This document shows, one piece after another, positions 1 to 9,075 of a stretch of 64,000 bases of DNA (position 1 is its first letter; the number at the start of each line of letters is the position of its first letter). The stretch comes from Metabacillus niabensis. GTDB taxonomy: Bacteria > Bacillota > Bacilli > Bacillales > Bacillaceae. Location: contig NZ_CADEPK010000030.1 in the NCBI RefSeq assembly GCF_902829255.1, positions 1 to 64,000 on the forward strand. Direction: 5' to 3'. A program made the translations under genes and the position numbers. Below the pieces are notes generated by a model, which saw only the letters and a program-made list of their open reading frames with translations, was not told where the DNA came from and ran no database searches.

Positions 1-862
1 AACTAATTGAGTCTTCAAATAAGAGCTGTTTATCTTTCGAAATTTCAATAATAGAAGAAATAAAAAGAACTAGTATTATCGTTCCAATTAATATGACTTT
101 TTTGTTTAGATATAATACTTTTTTCTTTATAAACAACATCATAAATACGAGAACGATAACAGCCACCATAAGTAGTTTTTTCCAAAAGTGAACTGGTTCA
201 AGTGAGAATCCATATAAAGCATGATACGCACTATGCGGGTTTGGCTCTCCTAGATTAAACCATTTATCAAGAGAAATATGGAAAAAACGATTAAAGGATT
301 GCAAAAAAACATAATTAATTGGGATTAGTAAACAATAAACAAGTAATATAATAGGATAAATGATTTTCCCTCTTATTATGCTGCCAAGTAACATCCCTAT
401 CATGAAAGCAATAAAAAATGATCCACTCCAAAATAGACCTATATACTTAAAAACGGATAAAAAATAAAAATAATCAAAAATTGGTTGACCATAAAATAAA
501 ACAAGATAAGCTGTAAAAATTATGATTTGGCCTATTATTATATAAATAACTCCAACCAAACACTTTCCTATAATCAAAGTGACGTAACCATGATGAATTA
601 AAGTTGTTAATTCACTCATACTACTTGATTCTTCAATTCTAACAATCCACATCCCTAATAATAGATACGCCAGCATACCAGACATCACCAACTGACTTGA
701 AGTGGTTAACGCTGACGGGGGTGAAAAGGTTTCATATCGATATAAATAGAATGTATAAACAAAATAACAATTTATGAGTATAAAAAGGATTGGAATTAAC
801 CATGTTTTTAGAACTAATTTCCACGAAAAAATTGCCGATTGGATAATTTTTATTAAATTCAT
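1..862 (-). CDS. ABC-2-type membrane permease-like protein, 3' end outside window
   Basis: A reading frame opens at an ATG at 862 and stays open to the window edge, giving about 287 residues without a stop. The translation is very hydrophobic, with about six to seven membrane segments and a cytosolic loop with an EESSSMSEL run after the second segment. The shape (start MNLIKIIQS, a long first extracytoplasmic loop, then paired helices) resembles permease subunits of ABC-2-type exporters, but I see no diagnostic motif and no ATPase gene is in view. It is divergent from the small-gene pair starting at 1112. The family call is an inference from topology. Confidence 0.55.
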   Translation of the reverse strand, partial: MNLIKIIQSAIFSWKLVLKTWLIPILFILINCYFVYTFYLYRYETFSPPSALTTSSQLVMSGMLAYLLLGMWIVRIEESSSMSELTTLIHHGYVTLIIGKCLVGVIYIIIGQIIIFTAYLVLFYGQPIFDYFYFLSVFKYIGLFWSGSFFIAFMIGMLLGSIIRGKIIYPIILLVYCLLIPINYVFLQSFNRFFHISLDKWFNLGEPNPHSAYHALYGFSLEPVHFWKKLLMVAVIVLVFMMLFIKKKVLYLNKKVILIGTIILVLFISSIIEISKDKQLLFEDSIS

Positions 863-1111
863 TTTTACACCTCTATGACAGTCAATTTCATTAATTGACA
901 ATATACTGGAAAAAGTTACAAAATAAAATATACCAATCTATTACATAATATAAAATAGAACAAATTCCCTGTTTTTATTTTACTATTTTACATTTTTATG
1001 GAATATTACTTTTTGGTGTAAAAGGAGGTGTCAAATAACTTAGAGCGTTTACTTTTTAATAACAATCAAAATTATATTAAAACCAAACTTTGAATAGGAG
1101 GCACCTATTTT

Positions 1112-1273
1112 ATGATTAATTTATGGAATAATAATAATAAATCTAAAGAAGCACGTTATGCAGCAGGAATGAATTTTGATCTTGAAGAGATAGAACCCTT
1201 TTTAAATCATTTATCAAACTCAATTTTAGACTCAGGCTTGACTCAAAAAAGAAATCAACATGATTCTATCTGA
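1112..1273 (+). CDS. hypothetical 53-aa protein
   Basis: A short frame starts at an ATG 10 bases after a good AGGAGG-type site (TAGGAGGC, 1095-1102). The product is hydrophilic, rich in Asn near its start (MINLWNNNNKSKEARY) and acidic in the middle, with no signal peptide or membrane segment. Its end overlaps the start of the next frame by 14 bases, which suggests translational coupling. I do not recognise the family. The ribosome binding site and the overlap are the only support for it being real. Confidence 0.45.
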   Translation: MINLWNNNNKSKEARYAAGMNFDLEEIEPFLNHLSNSILDSGLTQKRNQHDSI

Positions 1274-1484
1274 AATAGATGAAATGATTGAGAACAATGA
1301 GATAAAAGAGTTTGGAACTTTTGACGTTATGTATAAAGGAAAGCCATCAAAAATAAGGGTTCAAGCTGAAATCCACATTGAAGATGAGGATAAAGAGTTA
1401 GTGTTATATATGTATAGTACAAAGAAATTGGTAGACGTTATAGAAAAGGAAATGCTAAAGGTGGAAGAGCAAAGGGAATTTTAA
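1260..1484 (+). CDS. hypothetical 74-aa acidic protein
   Basis: This small soluble protein of alternating charged and aliphatic residues starts inside the end of the preceding 53-aa frame. It has no ribosome binding site of its own, so it is probably translated by coupling. The pattern (KEFGTFDVMYKGKPSKIRVQ, then LVLYMYSTKKLVDVI) suggests a small alpha/beta fold with two strands followed by a helix. No function can be assigned. It and its upstream partner form a two-gene unit divergent from the truncated ABC-type permease. Confidence 0.55.
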   Translation: MILSEIDEMIENNEIKEFGTFDVMYKGKPSKIRVQAEIHIEDEDKELVLYMYSTKKLVDVIEKEMLKVEEQREF

Positions 1485-1613
1485 AGGTGGACCAATTTAA
1501 ATTAGTAAATGGAAATCTATGAATTTAACTTTTGACTGTCAGGTTTTTCCTGGGCAGCTTTCCTTAGTTAACGTATCCGTTTAGCTCAAAAGTTCGTTCA
1601 TTACTTAGACTAA

Positions 1614-2471
1614 TTATTTACCAGAACTCAATATCACTACAACAATTTCTGGTCGATTAAAAATCCTGAATGGTATAATACTGTTTCCAAGTCCTCTATT
1701 TACAATCATTGTCGTATTATCTGATTTGTACTTCCCAGATGTATACTTTGGAAATAATCCTTGGTCAGGAGCAATTAAACCACCAACGAAAGGAATTCTA
1801 AATTGTCCACCGTGTGCGTGACCTGAGAAAACAACATCAAATCCATATTCACTATAAAGAGAGAATCTTTCTGGTCTATGTGATAATAGAATTTGATAAT
1901 TAGTTTCTTCATTTATTCCCTTTATTGAATTCGTGATATTTTCCTCCATTTTTGCACCTTCTACATACGATTCATCTACATTGGCTGGATCATCAATTCC
2001 TATAAGTTGTATTTTTTCAGTTCCTATAGCAATTTCTTTTGCTGTATTTCGCATCACTTGTACACCGATGCTTTTTAGCTTCTCTTCTAATGTATTGAAT
2101 TTCCCTGACCACCATTCGTGATTACCTGTCACATAATATACTGGTGCAATTTGAACCAATCTTTCCATCAAAATTAGACTAGGTTTCTCCTCATATCTGT
2201 CTGAATCTATTAAGTCACCTGTAAATACAATCAAATCTGGTTCTATCTTTTTCACTTTTTTAACTAAGTCACTTTGGTTGTTTCCAAAAGACTTACTATG
2301 TAGGTCGGATAATTGAACAATTTTATATCCATTAAAGTTATTTGGAAGTTTATCTGATTTAATGGTATATGTACTTGTTACAATTGAATTATTTTGAAAG
2401 TAAAAAAAGAAAATTAACAAAACTATTACAATAAAAAAGTATAGACTTTTCTTTTTAGGTATTTTCTTCAA
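1614..2471 (-). CDS. membrane-anchored metallophosphoesterase (YkuE/YkoQ-like)
   Basis: This is a calcineurin-like phosphoesterase with the full set of metal-ligand motifs: D56-x-H58 in SDLHSK, GDLID around D86, GNHEW at 115-119, H197 in SHRPE and H217-A-H219 in SGHAHGG. Residues 9-25 form one hydrophobic N-terminal segment, so the enzyme should be anchored with its catalytic domain outside the membrane. Length (285 aa) fits B. subtilis YkuE/YkoQ-type enzymes, some of which act on envelope lipids. The substrate cannot be read from the sequence. The gene appears monocistronic, followed downstream by the convergent small-gene pair. Confidence 0.85.
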   Translation of the reverse strand: MKKIPKKKSLYFFIVIVLLIFFFYFQNNSIVTSTYTIKSDKLPNNFNGYKIVQLSDLHSKSFGNNQSDLVKKVKKIEPDLIVFTGDLIDSDRYEEKPSLILMERLVQIAPVYYVTGNHEWWSGKFNTLEEKLKSIGVQVMRNTAKEIAIGTEKIQLIGIDDPANVDESYVEGAKMEENITNSIKGINEETNYQILLSHRPERFSLYSEYGFDVVFSGHAHGGQFRIPFVGGLIAPDQGLFPKYTSGKYKSDNTTMIVNRGLGNSIIPFRIFNRPEIVVVILSSGK

Positions 2472-2682
2472 TATTTATCTCCTTTAATTTTATTAATCCA
2501 TAAATTATTGATAAGCAATTTTCCATTTTTAGTTCAATAATAAAGTTCATTCCAAACACAAACTTCTGCATTAAATATCAAAAACTTGTTTGTACTCTAA
2601 TTAAGCAGGCATTATTCAGGTTTTTGAACACTCTCGAGAAATCAAAATTCCCCCTTAATTTTTACAAGTCTTATCAGCATAA

Positions 2683-3075
2683 TTATCTATACTCTTCCAA
2701 TTTTTTTATCTCTATATTATCGAGTAATAATTCTTTAGTTCGTAATTCATAATCAGCTTTTGAATATGGACCTATTGTTTCTTGCGTTTTAATGTTAATA
2801 ATCCAATATTTCATATTATCAGTTTCCGAGATTTCCTGTTGTATAGCTACAATATACCTATTGTCCCACCCAACATGGGTAACCTTTGTTGGAACAATCG
2901 GTGTCCCCCAAACATTGTCACCTTCATATGGGGAAATATTTACTTCATTTGCTGACAATCTATTAATAGATAAATTACCTGGAAGATCTATTTCATAGTC
3001 TGATGCACCAGCACAACCAGAACAAATACATAATAACAACAATAGACATACCCATATGTATTTTTTGCTAATCAT
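2683..3075 (-). CDS. putative lipoprotein, DUF3997-like
   Basis: The ATG at 3075 is preferred over an in-frame upstream ATG at 3123 because a GAGGTGG site (complement of 3084-3090) lies just before it and a signal peptide then begins at once. The 130-aa product starts MISKKYIWVCLL and has a lipobox-like CSGC, so it is probably lipid-anchored outside the membrane. The mature part (GNLSINRLSANEV, VTHVGWDNRYIVA, YWIINIKT) resembles small Bacillus lipoproteins of the DUF3997 type. That assignment is from memory of the pattern. No catalytic residues are evident. Confidence 0.6.
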   Translation of the reverse strand: MISKKYIWVCLLLLLCICSGCAGASDYEIDLPGNLSINRLSANEVNISPYEGDNVWGTPIVPTKVTHVGWDNRYIVAIQQEISETDNMKYWIINIKTQETIGPYSKADYELRTKELLLDNIEIKKLEEYR

Positions 3076-3162
3076 ATAATATACCACCTCAAAAATTCTC
3101 TTTTGACTAATACATATAATCATATTTTTCCAATTAGATATTTACTAAAACAAGCATATTTT

Positions 3163-3504
3163 CGAGGAGGAATTAAGGGTAACATAATAATGTTGGTTTC
3201 CGTTGTAGGAATGTCCTTAGTTTGGATATTTTCATCCATTATACCATTTTCTTCCTTATTATAAATATATTTATAGAAAAGCTCTTATAATTATCTTCAT
3301 ATACCTACCTTGTCTAACAAGCTTCAGTTCTTTATCAATTCAGAAAGGAAGGAAACTACAAAAGAATCTAATGAGCAGCTTGAATCTTACAATAAAATTC
3401 TTAAAGCAAAATATTTAGGGATTTCTAATGGAATACAAAAGCACTTGTACGAGGTAACAAATGGTAATGTAGCTCTTGGAAATTCAAATGTAAAATACAC
3501 TTGA
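3163..3504 (+). pseudogene. possible remnant of a small membrane-protein gene
   Basis: A clear GAGGAGG ribosome binding site (3164-3170) precedes a short hydrophobic frame (MLVSVVGMSLVWIFSS..., ATG 3190) that ends after 24 codons. Further hydrophobic codons follow in another frame (3275-3310), then 64 hydrophilic codons are open from a TTG at 3310 to 3504. The order of hydrophobic start and charged tail looks like one small membrane protein broken by indels. The tail frame alone has no ribosome binding site. This is a weak call; the region could simply be non-coding. Confidence 0.25.
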
Positions 3505-3549
3505 CGTAAAGCAACCTTTACTTCACAATGAATGTAAAGGTTGCTTTAC
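3501..3549 (+). promoter_or_regulatory. promoter and 16-bp inverted-repeat operator of the XRE regulator
   Basis: GTAAAGCAACCTTTAC (3506-3521) is repeated as its exact inverse GTAAAGGTTGCTTTAC (3534-3549) across a 12-bp spacer. TTGACG (3501-3506) forms a -35 box, followed after 17 bases by CACAAT (3524-3529) as -10, so one arm overlaps the promoter core and the other the transcript start. A repressor bound here would block transcription. The XRE gene starts 22 bases downstream behind a GGGGGGGAGG site, so autoregulation is the simple reading. Each arm is itself nearly palindromic, as expected for a dimeric HTH protein. Confidence 0.75.
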
Positions 3550-3571
3550 ATAAAGGGGGGGAGGCCTGATT

Positions 3572-3769
3572 TTGAAAAACAATCTACCTGAATATAGGAA
3601 GAAAGCTAATTATTCTCAGGATAAGTTAGCAGAACTTTTACAAGTAAGCAGACAAACAATTATCTCGATAGAAAAGGGAAAATATAATCCTTCTTTGCCA
3701 TTGGCCATAAAAATAGCAAGAATTTTTAATACTAATGTTGAATCAATTTTTTTGTTGGATAATGATTAA
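3572..3769 (+). CDS. small XRE-family (Cro/CI-type) transcriptional regulator
   Basis: The 65-aa protein is one helix-turn-helix domain. [20 protein letters not shown] (about 15-34) is the classic XRE recognition unit, followed by [19 protein letters not shown] and the tail VESIFLL, as in compact regulators of the YozG type. The start is a TTG at 3572 behind a very strong GGGGGGGAGG site. The perfect 16-bp inverted repeat just upstream is its probable operator. It is co-oriented with a small membrane protein gene 35 bp downstream, and in related Bacilli such regulators often sit with a DUF2178-like membrane partner. Confidence 0.85.
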   Translation: MKNNLPEYRKKANYSQDKLAELLQVSRQTIISIEKGKYNPSLPLAIKIARIFNTNVESIFLLDND

Positions 3770-3804
3770 TAAAATTTAATCAATTCATATTGGAGGGTTA
3801 AATA

Positions 3805-4185
3805 ATGAAAATCACTTCACAAAGAAATTTTAATATTTTAGGTGTTTTGTTCGCGTTTATTTTTGCAGTGAGAGTCTTCATGGGTTTGTCTACGAATTCT
3901 TTATCTATAGTTGAACTTCTTTCATGGGGAACATTATCTTACTTATCTTTTGCGGCTGGGTATCTTTATCCACAATTTAAAGAAAAAGATGAAAGATCAG
4001 AATTAATTAAACAAAAAGGAATGCACTATTCCATGTTCTTTGTTTTAGTTTTTTTCATTGCCACATTACTGGGAAATCAATTTAATATCTTCGGCTTAGA
4101 ATTAATTGAAATGATTCAAATAGTCATTGCTTTAACCATTATTACGATTTTTACATCTTGGATTATCATGGCGAAGAAATATTAA
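3805..4185 (+). CDS. four-helix membrane protein, DUF2178-like, partner of the XRE regulator
   Basis: The 126-aa product has four predicted membrane segments (about 10-27, 34-54, 74-92, 100-122) and a cytosolic loop KEKDERSELIKQKG between the second and third. A DER-x(3)-I-x2-K loop is characteristic of small DUF2178-type proteins encoded next to XRE regulators. It has its own GGAGGG site and probably shares the promoter at 3501. The function is unknown; a membrane partner that modulates the regulator is an inference from recurrence of this gene pair. Confidence 0.7.
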   Translation: MKITSQRNFNILGVLFAFIFAVRVFMGLSTNSLSIVELLSWGTLSYLSFAAGYLYPQFKEKDERSELIKQKGMHYSMFFVLVFFIATLLGNQFNIFGLELIEMIQIVIALTIITIFTSWIIMAKKY

Positions 4186-4620
4186 TATAAGGAAGGGTCA
4201 ATTTTTTAAAAATGGATTCTTTCTGGTTGGATTTTGGATGACATTAATAACAATCCCCCTAGTCATTGATTGTAGTCAATTTTTAATTTTATAAAATAGA
4301 ATTATATCAATATAATATATTACTTATAGTTCCCTACACTCAATATATTAAAATCCCTTTTTAAAAAGCTACAACCTCTTATTCTTTTCAATCCACAATT
4401 AAGCTATATGAATATAAATTTAAGTCAATCTCTTCCTATTATTAAACTCTTACTAAAGACCCCTTCCTCACCGATCATTTCAACGTTTGAATTAAAATAA
4501 AAATTTTGCTCCGAAATCCTATATGGAACATTTTTAATGAAAAAAATAGCCGTTTTCCCACCTATTTTTCACATTTTTTCCAGAGTTAAATAGGAAAACC
4601 GAGTAAAGATAAGAAATCGG
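4186..4620. other. AT-rich intergenic stretch without recognised genes
   Basis: I find no open frame with a ribosome binding site, no strong hairpin and no tRNA-like fold here. A possible nine-codon start (ATG 4212, MDSFWLDFG) and an overlapping frame that continues MTLITIPLVIDCSQF suggest a degraded small membrane-protein gene just after the preceding CDS, but this is too short to call. Confidence 0.4.
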
Positions 4621-4624
4621 CATG

Positions 4625-4672
4625 AAAAAGACCCCGAAATCTGAAAAGTTTATTTTCAAAAATCGGGGTCTT
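4625..4672 (-). terminator. intrinsic terminator of rlmD
   Basis: AAGACCCCGA (4628-4637) pairs perfectly with TCGGGGTCTT (4663-4672). Read on the minus strand the hairpin is followed by a run of T residues (plus-strand A run 4625-4629). It lies 24 bases after the rlmD stop codon. Confidence 0.85.
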
Positions 4673-4695
4673 AATAGGAAATGTTTATTTTCGGG

Positions 4696-6090
4696 CTACA
4701 CCTTCAACACTAACTTCGCAACCGCCTCAACATGCGCCGTATGAGGAAACATATCAACCGGCTGAATATATTCCACGTGATAATCCCTTGATAAATAATC
4801 AATATCCTTTGCTAATGTTGATGGGTTACATGATACATAAACAAACTTTTTTGGCTTTACTTGTTTAATGGCATCTAATAGCTTTTTGTCACAGCCTGTT
4901 CTTGGTGGATCGACGACGATGACGTCTGGGCGCCAGCCTTCATTTACCCATTTTGGGAGCCAATGCTCGGCGCTTCCGGTAACATAGGTTGCATTGGTGA
5001 TGCCGTGTTTTATTGCATTTTCGTTCGCATCAATGATGGCTGATTCGATCGTGTCCATGCCGCGAACTTCACTTGCACCAGCTGCAAGCCACATGCCGAT
5101 TGTTCCTACACCACAGTAGGCATCAGCAATTTTTTCTTTTCCTGTCAGACCTGCTGCTTGCTTCACTTCATCGTATAATTTGACGGTTTGGACTGGGTTT
5201 AATTGAAAGAATGCACGTGCTGATAGCTCAAAGCTTAAATCTCCAAGTGTTTCCTGGATGACCTCTTCTCCGCTAAGATGAATTGTTTTTTCACCGAAAA
5301 TTAATGATGTTTTATTGCCATTTATATTTTGAACAAGTGATTTAACCTCTGGCAATCTCTTTTGAATTTCCGCCATTAATAATTTTTTTCGCGGTACCTC
5401 TTTTTGTGTTGTAATTAACACGACCTGAACCTCTCCAGAGCTAAAGCCGGCACGAGTAACGATCGTACGAACAATTCCTTTTCGCTTTCGTTCATCATAG
5501 ATCGGGATTTGCAGGTCCTCAAGAATTTGTTGCACCCCTTCTGATACTTTGTTTGTTAAAGGATGCTGGACCATACAGTTTTGAATGGGAATGAGCCGGT
5601 GTGAGTCTAATCCATAAAGGCCTGCGATGACCTTTCCATTCTGTTGCTGCCCCACCTGGAATTGGCTTTTGTTTCGGTAATTCCATGGTTCTGCCATTCC
5701 AATTGTGTCTCTAATGTCTAGCTTTTGTAGTGCAAGCTTTGTATGTCGTTCAAGTGATTGAATAACAATGTCACGCTTTTCCTTTAGCTGCTGGGCATAG
5801 GCTAAATGCTGAAGCTGACAGCCACCGCATTCCTCGTAAATTGGGCAAGGTGGCTTGACGCGGAAAGGAGATTGCTTTCTAATTTTCTTAACCTTTCCCT
5901 CTGCAAACTTTGGTTGGATTTTTGTCGCTTCAACTAATACCTCTTCACCAGGTAATGCACCAGGTACGAAGACAACCTGTCTTTTAAAGTAGCCGACACC
6001 TTCACCATTAATCCCTAAACGCTTAATTGTTAACGGGAAGGTTTGTCCCTTCTCTATTTTAATCGAATGATTTTTTTTCGTTTCTTTCAT
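4696..6090 (-). CDS. rlmD: 23S rRNA (uracil-5-)-methyltransferase, RlmD/RlmCD type (YfjO ortholog by synteny)
   Basis: This TrmA/RumA-family enzyme transfers a methyl group from SAM to C5 of a uridine in 23S rRNA. An N-terminal TRAM domain (about 10-70) is followed by iron-sulfur cysteines C82, C88 and C91 in [12 protein letters not shown], with a fourth near C172. The SAM-binding core ([21 protein letters not shown]) and catalytic C421 in [11 protein letters not shown] are present, with general base E455 near the C terminus. Length 464 aa is normal. The gene order with alkA and pdaA matches yfjO-yfjP-yfjS of B. subtilis, so this is the YfjO paralog rather than YefA. Which uridine it modifies (747, 1939 or both) cannot be told here. 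Confidence 0.93.
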   Translation of the reverse strand: MKETKKNHSIKIEKGQTFPLTIKRLGINGEGVGYFKRQVVFVPGALPGEEVLVEATKIQPKFAEGKVKKIRKQSPFRVKPPCPIYEECGGCQLQHLAYAQQLKEKRDIVIQSLERHTKLALQKLDIRDTIGMAEPWNYRNKSQFQVGQQQNGKVIAGLYGLDSHRLIPIQNCMVQHPLTNKVSEGVQQILEDLQIPIYDERKRKGIVRTIVTRAGFSSGEVQVVLITTQKEVPRKKLLMAEIQKRLPEVKSLVQNINGNKTSLIFGEKTIHLSGEEVIQETLGDLSFELSARAFFQLNPVQTVKLYDEVKQAAGLTGKEKIADAYCGVGTIGMWLAAGASEVRGMDTIESAIIDANENAIKHGITNATYVTGSAEHWLPKWVNEGWRPDVIVVDPPRTGCDKKLLDAIKQVKPKKFVYVSCNPSTLAKDIDYLSRDYHVEYIQPVDMFPHTAHVEAVAKLVLKV

Positions 6091-6205
6091 AGTAAAAAGC
6101 TCTCCATTTCTACTGGAACATTCATCTTTTAATCATACTAATAGTTCGTCCTAAAAGCTAGTAACGTTCATTCCTCTTCCTAGCATTTCCATAATCGCTA
6201 AAGAA

Positions 6206-6238
6206 AATGAGGCCAACTCATATCGAGTCAGCCTCATC
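6206..6238 (-). terminator. intrinsic terminator of the GH43 gene
   Basis: TGAGGCCAACTC (6208-6219) pairs with GAGTCAGCCTCA (6225-6236) with one mismatch around a five-base loop. On the minus strand it is followed by TTTTC. It lies just after the arabinanase stop codon. Confidence 0.75.
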
Positions 6239-6248
6239 TCATAACTTA

Positions 6249-8993
6249 TTATTCAGCATTGGTCTTTCTTCTTACTATGAGGAATGCAATTGCACCAGTG
6301 ATTAAAACAATAGCACCAATTAGTAACGTATTATATGTGCTTGTTGCTGTATCCGGTAATTTTTCACCAGTTGTTTCTTTTTCATTATGAACAGGCTCAA
6401 CTGTTACATCCTCTGGAGCTTCTGTTCCTGGTGGGTCTGTCCCTGGTGTTTCCTCACCTGGTGGGTCTGTTCCTGGTGTCTCCTTACCTGGTGTTTCTGT
6501 TCCTGGCGTCTCCTCACCTGGTGGGTCTGTTCCTGGCGTCTCCTCACCTGGTGGGTCTGTTCCTGGCGTCTCCTCACCTGGTGGGTCTGTTCCTGGTGTT
6601 TCCTCACCTGGAGCCTCTGCTGGAATTTCTCCAGTTTCATAATAAGCTTTAATTTCTTCTGCTGTTAATACCTTTGCATCGTATACAAGTAATTCATCCA
6701 TTAAGCCTTTATATGGGGTGTCCCAGTAGTTTACACCTAAGGCGAATACACCGTTCTCTGTTGTGAAGACGTCTGGGAAGTTTTCACCCGCAAACTTTTC
6801 TTCACCATTTACATAGATTTTTATACTACCGTTGTCTACTGAGAATGCAATATGTGACCATTCATTTGCTGGAATTTTCATACCTGTTCCCGCGTCATAC
6901 CATGCTTCACCTGACCAGAGCATCGTATCATTTGCTACTCCGTCATGGCCCATTGGTAAAAAGCTAATCCATTTTGTGTTACTGCTCCCACCAAAGAATG
7001 AAGTTGTGTATTTATTCAATTCCTGCGGATTTAGCCATAATGATACCGTGTACTTATTACTAGAAATCAATCCATCTGGCAAACGAATTCCAGATGCACC
7101 GTCAAATACAGCTGCTTGTCCAACTTTTCCTTCTGCAAATGCACTTGTTCCACCTGTATTATCAATACGGTTACCAGTTACTGCACCGTCCGTCACATTT
7201 CCCGTGCTATCCTTTAAATTATCCTCAAATGCATAATGGGCAACGAGCTTACCTTCCTTTTGCGGTAAAACGACGACTGTAAATTGCTTCGTATCGGTCA
7301 TTTCACCTTTAGTTATCGTTGCCGTAAGGGTTACTGTCACCGATTCCTTTCCAACAGGACGAGTTACTTTTCCATCTTCAGAAACGATTTCAGGATGTGA
7401 TGATTGCCACGTAATTTGTGTCCCACGTAATCCTGTTGTTGGTAATGTTAAATGACTAATGACATTTGTTGTGTCTCCAAGACTTAAATCATTTTTAACC
7501 GCCGCAACAATTTCTGCATCTGATTGTGATGCTGTTTTACTTCCCCAAATCGCAATGCCTTCATTTGATAGTGCAGTAAATGTTAAAACATATTTTTCAG
7601 AGGTTGGATCCCATTGGCGAACAAACACACCTTTATATGTTTTACCATCAACCTGTAAAGTCGCTTCATTTTCACCAGATAAACTCCATTCACCTGTTAC
7701 GTCACCAGAAATCGTTCCATCGTCATTTAACGTAACTAGCACTGATTGTTTAATTTCTGCTGAAATATCTTTTCCATGATTAATAAATTTATAGTCTCCG
7801 CTTATATCTGATGCTTCAACCCTTTCTAACGATTCGCCCGCATAACGATATGGCGAAACAACCGGCCAACCATCTTCATTCATATACATTTTATGTACAC
7901 GAACCTGATGCATTTCACCTTTTTCAGGGAAACGAGTATGGAAAATTAAATATTGTTCGTCTGTTGCTTCATCATAGTAAACAGAATTATGACCTGGCGA
8001 AACATAGCCTGTCCCAATTCCAGTTCCAGCCTCACCAACTTCTCTTTTGAATAAGTGACTGCCCATTAATTTCACACCATATGGTTCGATTGACGCATCA
8101 TCAAATATCGGAAGGTCTGGATTAGCCTTGACATTAATCATGTCATTGCCTTCTGCATCATAATATGGACCATCAGGATTTTCCGAACGAACAACACGCA
8201 TGTTATAGCCGCCAGTTGAATCTAGTCCGCCAAATGATAGGTACATATAGTAATAATCCGTTTCTTTGCTATATTGGACATATGCTCCTTCAATACGACT
8301 ATGGTTTCCACCGAGTAATTTTTTCCCATAGCCTTGGTTTGGCAATGGTTCACCTGTTTCAGGGTCCATTTCCATAATGAAAATACCACCAGAGTATGAA
8401 CCGTACATCATCCAGAGCTTGCCATTTTTATCAAAGAATACATCTGGATCAACGGCATTTGGATGAATTCTTGCATCATAAATCGTTCCATCTGGGCTTA
8501 CTTCATCCCACATCCCGGATTTCAGGAAGATTCCTTGATCTTTGTAAGGGCCTTCAATATTGTCTGCAACGGCAATCCCCATCGCTGAACGAGGAGAATC
8601 TCCTTTACAAGCGTTATAATACATATAAAACTTCCCATTTAATTCAATCACATCTGCTGCCCATAATGTATCAGATTCTGCCCAGTCAAAAGTTTCCTTT
8701 AATTCCTCAACAACGTTTTCAAATAACGGGTTATCGGGATTAACTAAGTTTGCTACTTCATCCCATTGCATAAAATCCTTTGTCTTTGCAGCTGCTAAGT
8801 GAGAGCCAAAAACATAGTACGTGTCACCTGTTTTAATGACTGACGGATCGTGGACAGATACATCTTTAAAAACAGGTGCTTCTGCTTGCTCGCTTGCTGC
8901 CCCATCATTTTCAATGGCGAACGCTAAATTTGGAACAAGAAGTACAAGTGTTAAAAATAAAGCTAAAAATCTACGAGATAATTTCTTTTTCAT
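6249..8993 (-). CDS. secreted, cell-wall-anchored GH43 endo-alpha-1,5-L-arabinanase (multidomain)
   Basis: The start at 8993 has an AGGAGGGG site nine bases upstream; the longer frame to 9053 lacks one. Order in the 914-aa product: signal peptide (cut after AFA near 27); GH43 five-blade propeller (about 40-370) with general base D49 in VHDPSV, pKa-setting D182 in NAVDPDVFF and general acid E235 in SRIEGAY; a beta-barrel C-terminal arabinanase domain (about 395-490); an atrophied Ig-like domain (about 500-590); a LamG/concanavalin-like domain (about 595-800); a Pro-Thr-Glu repeat linker; then LPDTA, a hydrophobic helix and RRK. LPDTA rather than LPxTG points to a class D sortase. It should cut arabinan at the cell surface. 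AraR-like and cre-like sites upstream support arabinose induction and catabolite repression. It interrupts the rlmD-alkA order. Confidence 0.9.
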   Translation of the reverse strand: MKKKLSRRFLALFLTLVLLVPNLAFAIENDGAASEQAEAPVFKDVSVHDPSVIKTGDTYYVFGSHLAAAKTKDFMQWDEVANLVNPDNPLFENVVEELKETFDWAESDTLWAADVIELNGKFYMYYNACKGDSPRSAMGIAVADNIEGPYKDQGIFLKSGMWDEVSPDGTIYDARIHPNAVDPDVFFDKNGKLWMMYGSYSGGIFIMEMDPETGEPLPNQGYGKKLLGGNHSRIEGAYVQYSKETDYYYMYLSFGGLDSTGGYNMRVVRSENPDGPYYDAEGNDMINVKANPDLPIFDDASIEPYGVKLMGSHLFKREVGEAGTGIGTGYVSPGHNSVYYDEATDEQYLIFHTRFPEKGEMHQVRVHKMYMNEDGWPVVSPYRYAGESLERVEASDISGDYKFINHGKDISAEIKQSVLVTLNDDGTISGDVTGEWSLSGENEATLQVDGKTYKGVFVRQWDPTSEKYVLTFTALSNEGIAIWGSKTASQSDAEIVAAVKNDLSLGDTTNVISHLTLPTTGLRGTQITWQSSHPEIVSEDGKVTRPVGKESVTVTLTATITKGEMTDTKQFTVVVLPQKEGKLVAHYAFEDNLKDSTGNVTDGAVTGNRIDNTGGTSAFAEGKVGQAAVFDGASGIRLPDGLISSNKYTVSLWLNPQELNKYTTSFFGGSSNTKWISFLPMGHDGVANDTMLWSGEAWYDAGTGMKIPANEWSHIAFSVDNGSIKIYVNGEEKFAGENFPDVFTTENGVFALGVNYWDTPYKGLMDELLVYDAKVLTAEEIKAYYETGEIPAEAPGEETPGTDPPGEETPGTDPPGEETPGTDPPGEETPGTETPGKETPGTDPPGEETPGTDPPGTEAPEDVTVEPVHNEKETTGEKLPDTATSTYNTLLIGAIVLITGAIAFLIVRRKTNAE
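6417..6615 (-). repeat. in-frame 30-bp tandem repeats encoding PGEETPGTDP linker
   Basis: About six near-identical 30-bp units encode the decapeptide PGEETPGTDP, one variant reading PGTETPGKET. The linker spans the wall between the LamG domain and the LPDTA anchor. Units are nearly identical at the DNA level, so copy number may vary between strains. The same DNA gives long artefactual frames on both strands. Confidence 0.9.
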
Positions 8994-9075
8994 ACTTTCA
9001 TACCCCTCCTTTTTGTATGAAACGAAGTATTTACCCAAGAGTTGTATGCGCATTCATTATTTGGGATAAAAAGGG

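Noticed and set aside
1021-1093. GTG-started 21-codon frame directly after AAAGGAG
   Set aside because: The spacing between the ribosome binding site and GTG is zero and the peptide has no recognisable features.
6417-6615. Short tandem repeats considered as a CRISPR-like array
   Set aside because: Units are contiguous 30-bp in-frame repeats without unique spacers, and no cas gene is present.
6335-6668. Three long overlapping open frames (two plus-strand, one minus-strand) in the 6.3-6.7 kb region
   Set aside because: They are alternative-frame readings of the 30-bp repeats that encode the PGEETPGTDP linker; they have no ribosome binding sites and low-complexity translations.
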